A stretch of DNA of 5,763 bases from an uncultured Actinomycetes bacterium. GTDB taxonomy: Bacteria > Actinomycetota > Acidimicrobiia > Acidimicrobiales > Acidimicrobilacustridaceae. The stretch spans positions 1 to 5,763 of the forward strand of contig CAMFLJ010000250.1 in NCBI GenBank assembly GCA_945957335.1. The letters are read 5' to 3'. The notes below the pieces were generated by a model. It searched no databases and was not told the origin of the DNA. It saw nothing but the letters and a program-made list of their open reading frames with translations. Positions 5,463-5,763 of the stretch are shown one piece after another; position 1 is the stretch's first letter, and the number at the start of each line of letters is the position of its first letter. A program made the translations under genes and the position numbers.

Positions 5463-5763
5463 CCTCGGCGGCCGGGCGCACCTCGTGGTTGGCGCGCAGC
5501 TGGCCGCAGGCGGCGTCGATGTCGTTGCCCCGGTTGGCCCGCACCGTGGCGTTCACGCCCAGACCGCGCAGCAGGTCGCGGAACGCCTCCACCCGCGCCG
5601 GCGACGAGCCGGTGGTCGGCCAGCCCGGCGTGGCGTTCAGCGGGATCAGGTTCACGTGGGCCCGCAGCCGGCGGGCCGCGACGGCCAGCTCCTCGGCGTC
5701 GGAGCCCCGGTCGTTCACGCCGTCGATGAGCGCCCACTCGAACGACAGCCGGCGGTTCTTCAC
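5419..5763 (-). CDS. rlmN: 23S rRNA (adenine2503-C2)-methyltransferase RlmN, C-terminal part
   Basis: This is the last 114 residues or so of RlmN, a radical-SAM enzyme that methylates C2 of A2503 in 23S rRNA and, in some bacteria, A37 of certain tRNAs. The gene continues past the right edge, so the CX3CX2C cluster motif is not seen and the first visible codon (GTG) is probably internal. Recognisable segments are RRLSFEWALIDGVNDRGSDA, HVNLIPLNATPGW (with the conserved Asn), VNATVRANRGNDIDAACGQL, whose Cys matches the mechanism-essential C-terminal cysteine (Cys355 in E. coli numbering), followed by a lineage-specific tail rich in Ala, Pro and Arg. The TGA at 5421-5419 lies inside the 3' end of the convergent nucleotidyltransferase gene, so the last 14 codons plus stop, nearly all of the overlap, lie beyond the conserved core. 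Confidence 0.93.
   Translation of the reverse strand: MKNRRLSFEWALIDGVNDRGSDAEELAVAARRLRAHVNLIPLNATPGWPTTGSSPARVEAFRDLLRGLGVNATVRANRGNDIDAACGQLRANHEVRPAAEVRLAPPARRGAAPA

Noticed and set aside
1..5763. Search by eye for CRISPR repeats, tRNA genes, insertion-sequence ends and riboswitch-like leaders
   Set aside because: No spaced direct repeats, cloverleaf patterns, transposase motifs or long conserved leaders were seen; genes occupy nearly the whole window.

Overview
The window is very GC-rich, with strong G/C preference at third codon positions and GTG starts. Together with an acyl-CoA synthetase resembling mycobacterial FadD19 and a MaoC/NodN-type hydratase resembling mycobacterial HtdZ, this points to a chromosomal segment of an actinobacterium. 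Acidimicrobiia or a related high-GC lineage is my best guess, but it rests on protein style and not on a marker gene. I see no mobile element, tRNA, rRNA or CRISPR array.

Layout from left to right: the 3' end of an unrecognised plus-strand gene (1-222) meets a convergent block of four minus-strand genes. In transcription order these are a 118-residue polytopic membrane protein (4564-4208), a MaoC-family hydratase (4148-3690), an AMP-forming acyl-CoA synthetase (3584-1929) and a membrane-anchored protein of the N,N-dimethylformamidase large-subunit family (1876-254). A sugar-phosphate nucleotidyltransferase-like gene (4563-5462, plus) diverges from the membrane-protein gene. Its 3' end overlaps the 3' end of a convergent rlmN gene, which runs off the right edge.

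The hydratase and acyl-CoA synthetase suggest fatty-acid or sterol-side-chain acyl-CoA metabolism: one activates an acid to its CoA thioester, the other hydrates an enoyl-CoA. The formamidase-like protein follows the synthetase by 52 bp on the same strand and may be co-transcribed, although its substrate is unknown. The nucleotidyltransferase (sugar activation) and rlmN (ribosome modification) look like unrelated housekeeping neighbours.

The window is gene-dense, with no gene-free stretch above about 105 bp. The less ordinary points are the orphan, membrane-tethered formamidase-like protein, the divergent start region in which the two ATG codons share one CATG, the tail-to-tail overlap with rlmN, and a stem-loop between the membrane-protein and hydratase genes that pairs better in the minus-strand RNA. 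I found no clear sign of a wholly new multi-gene system.
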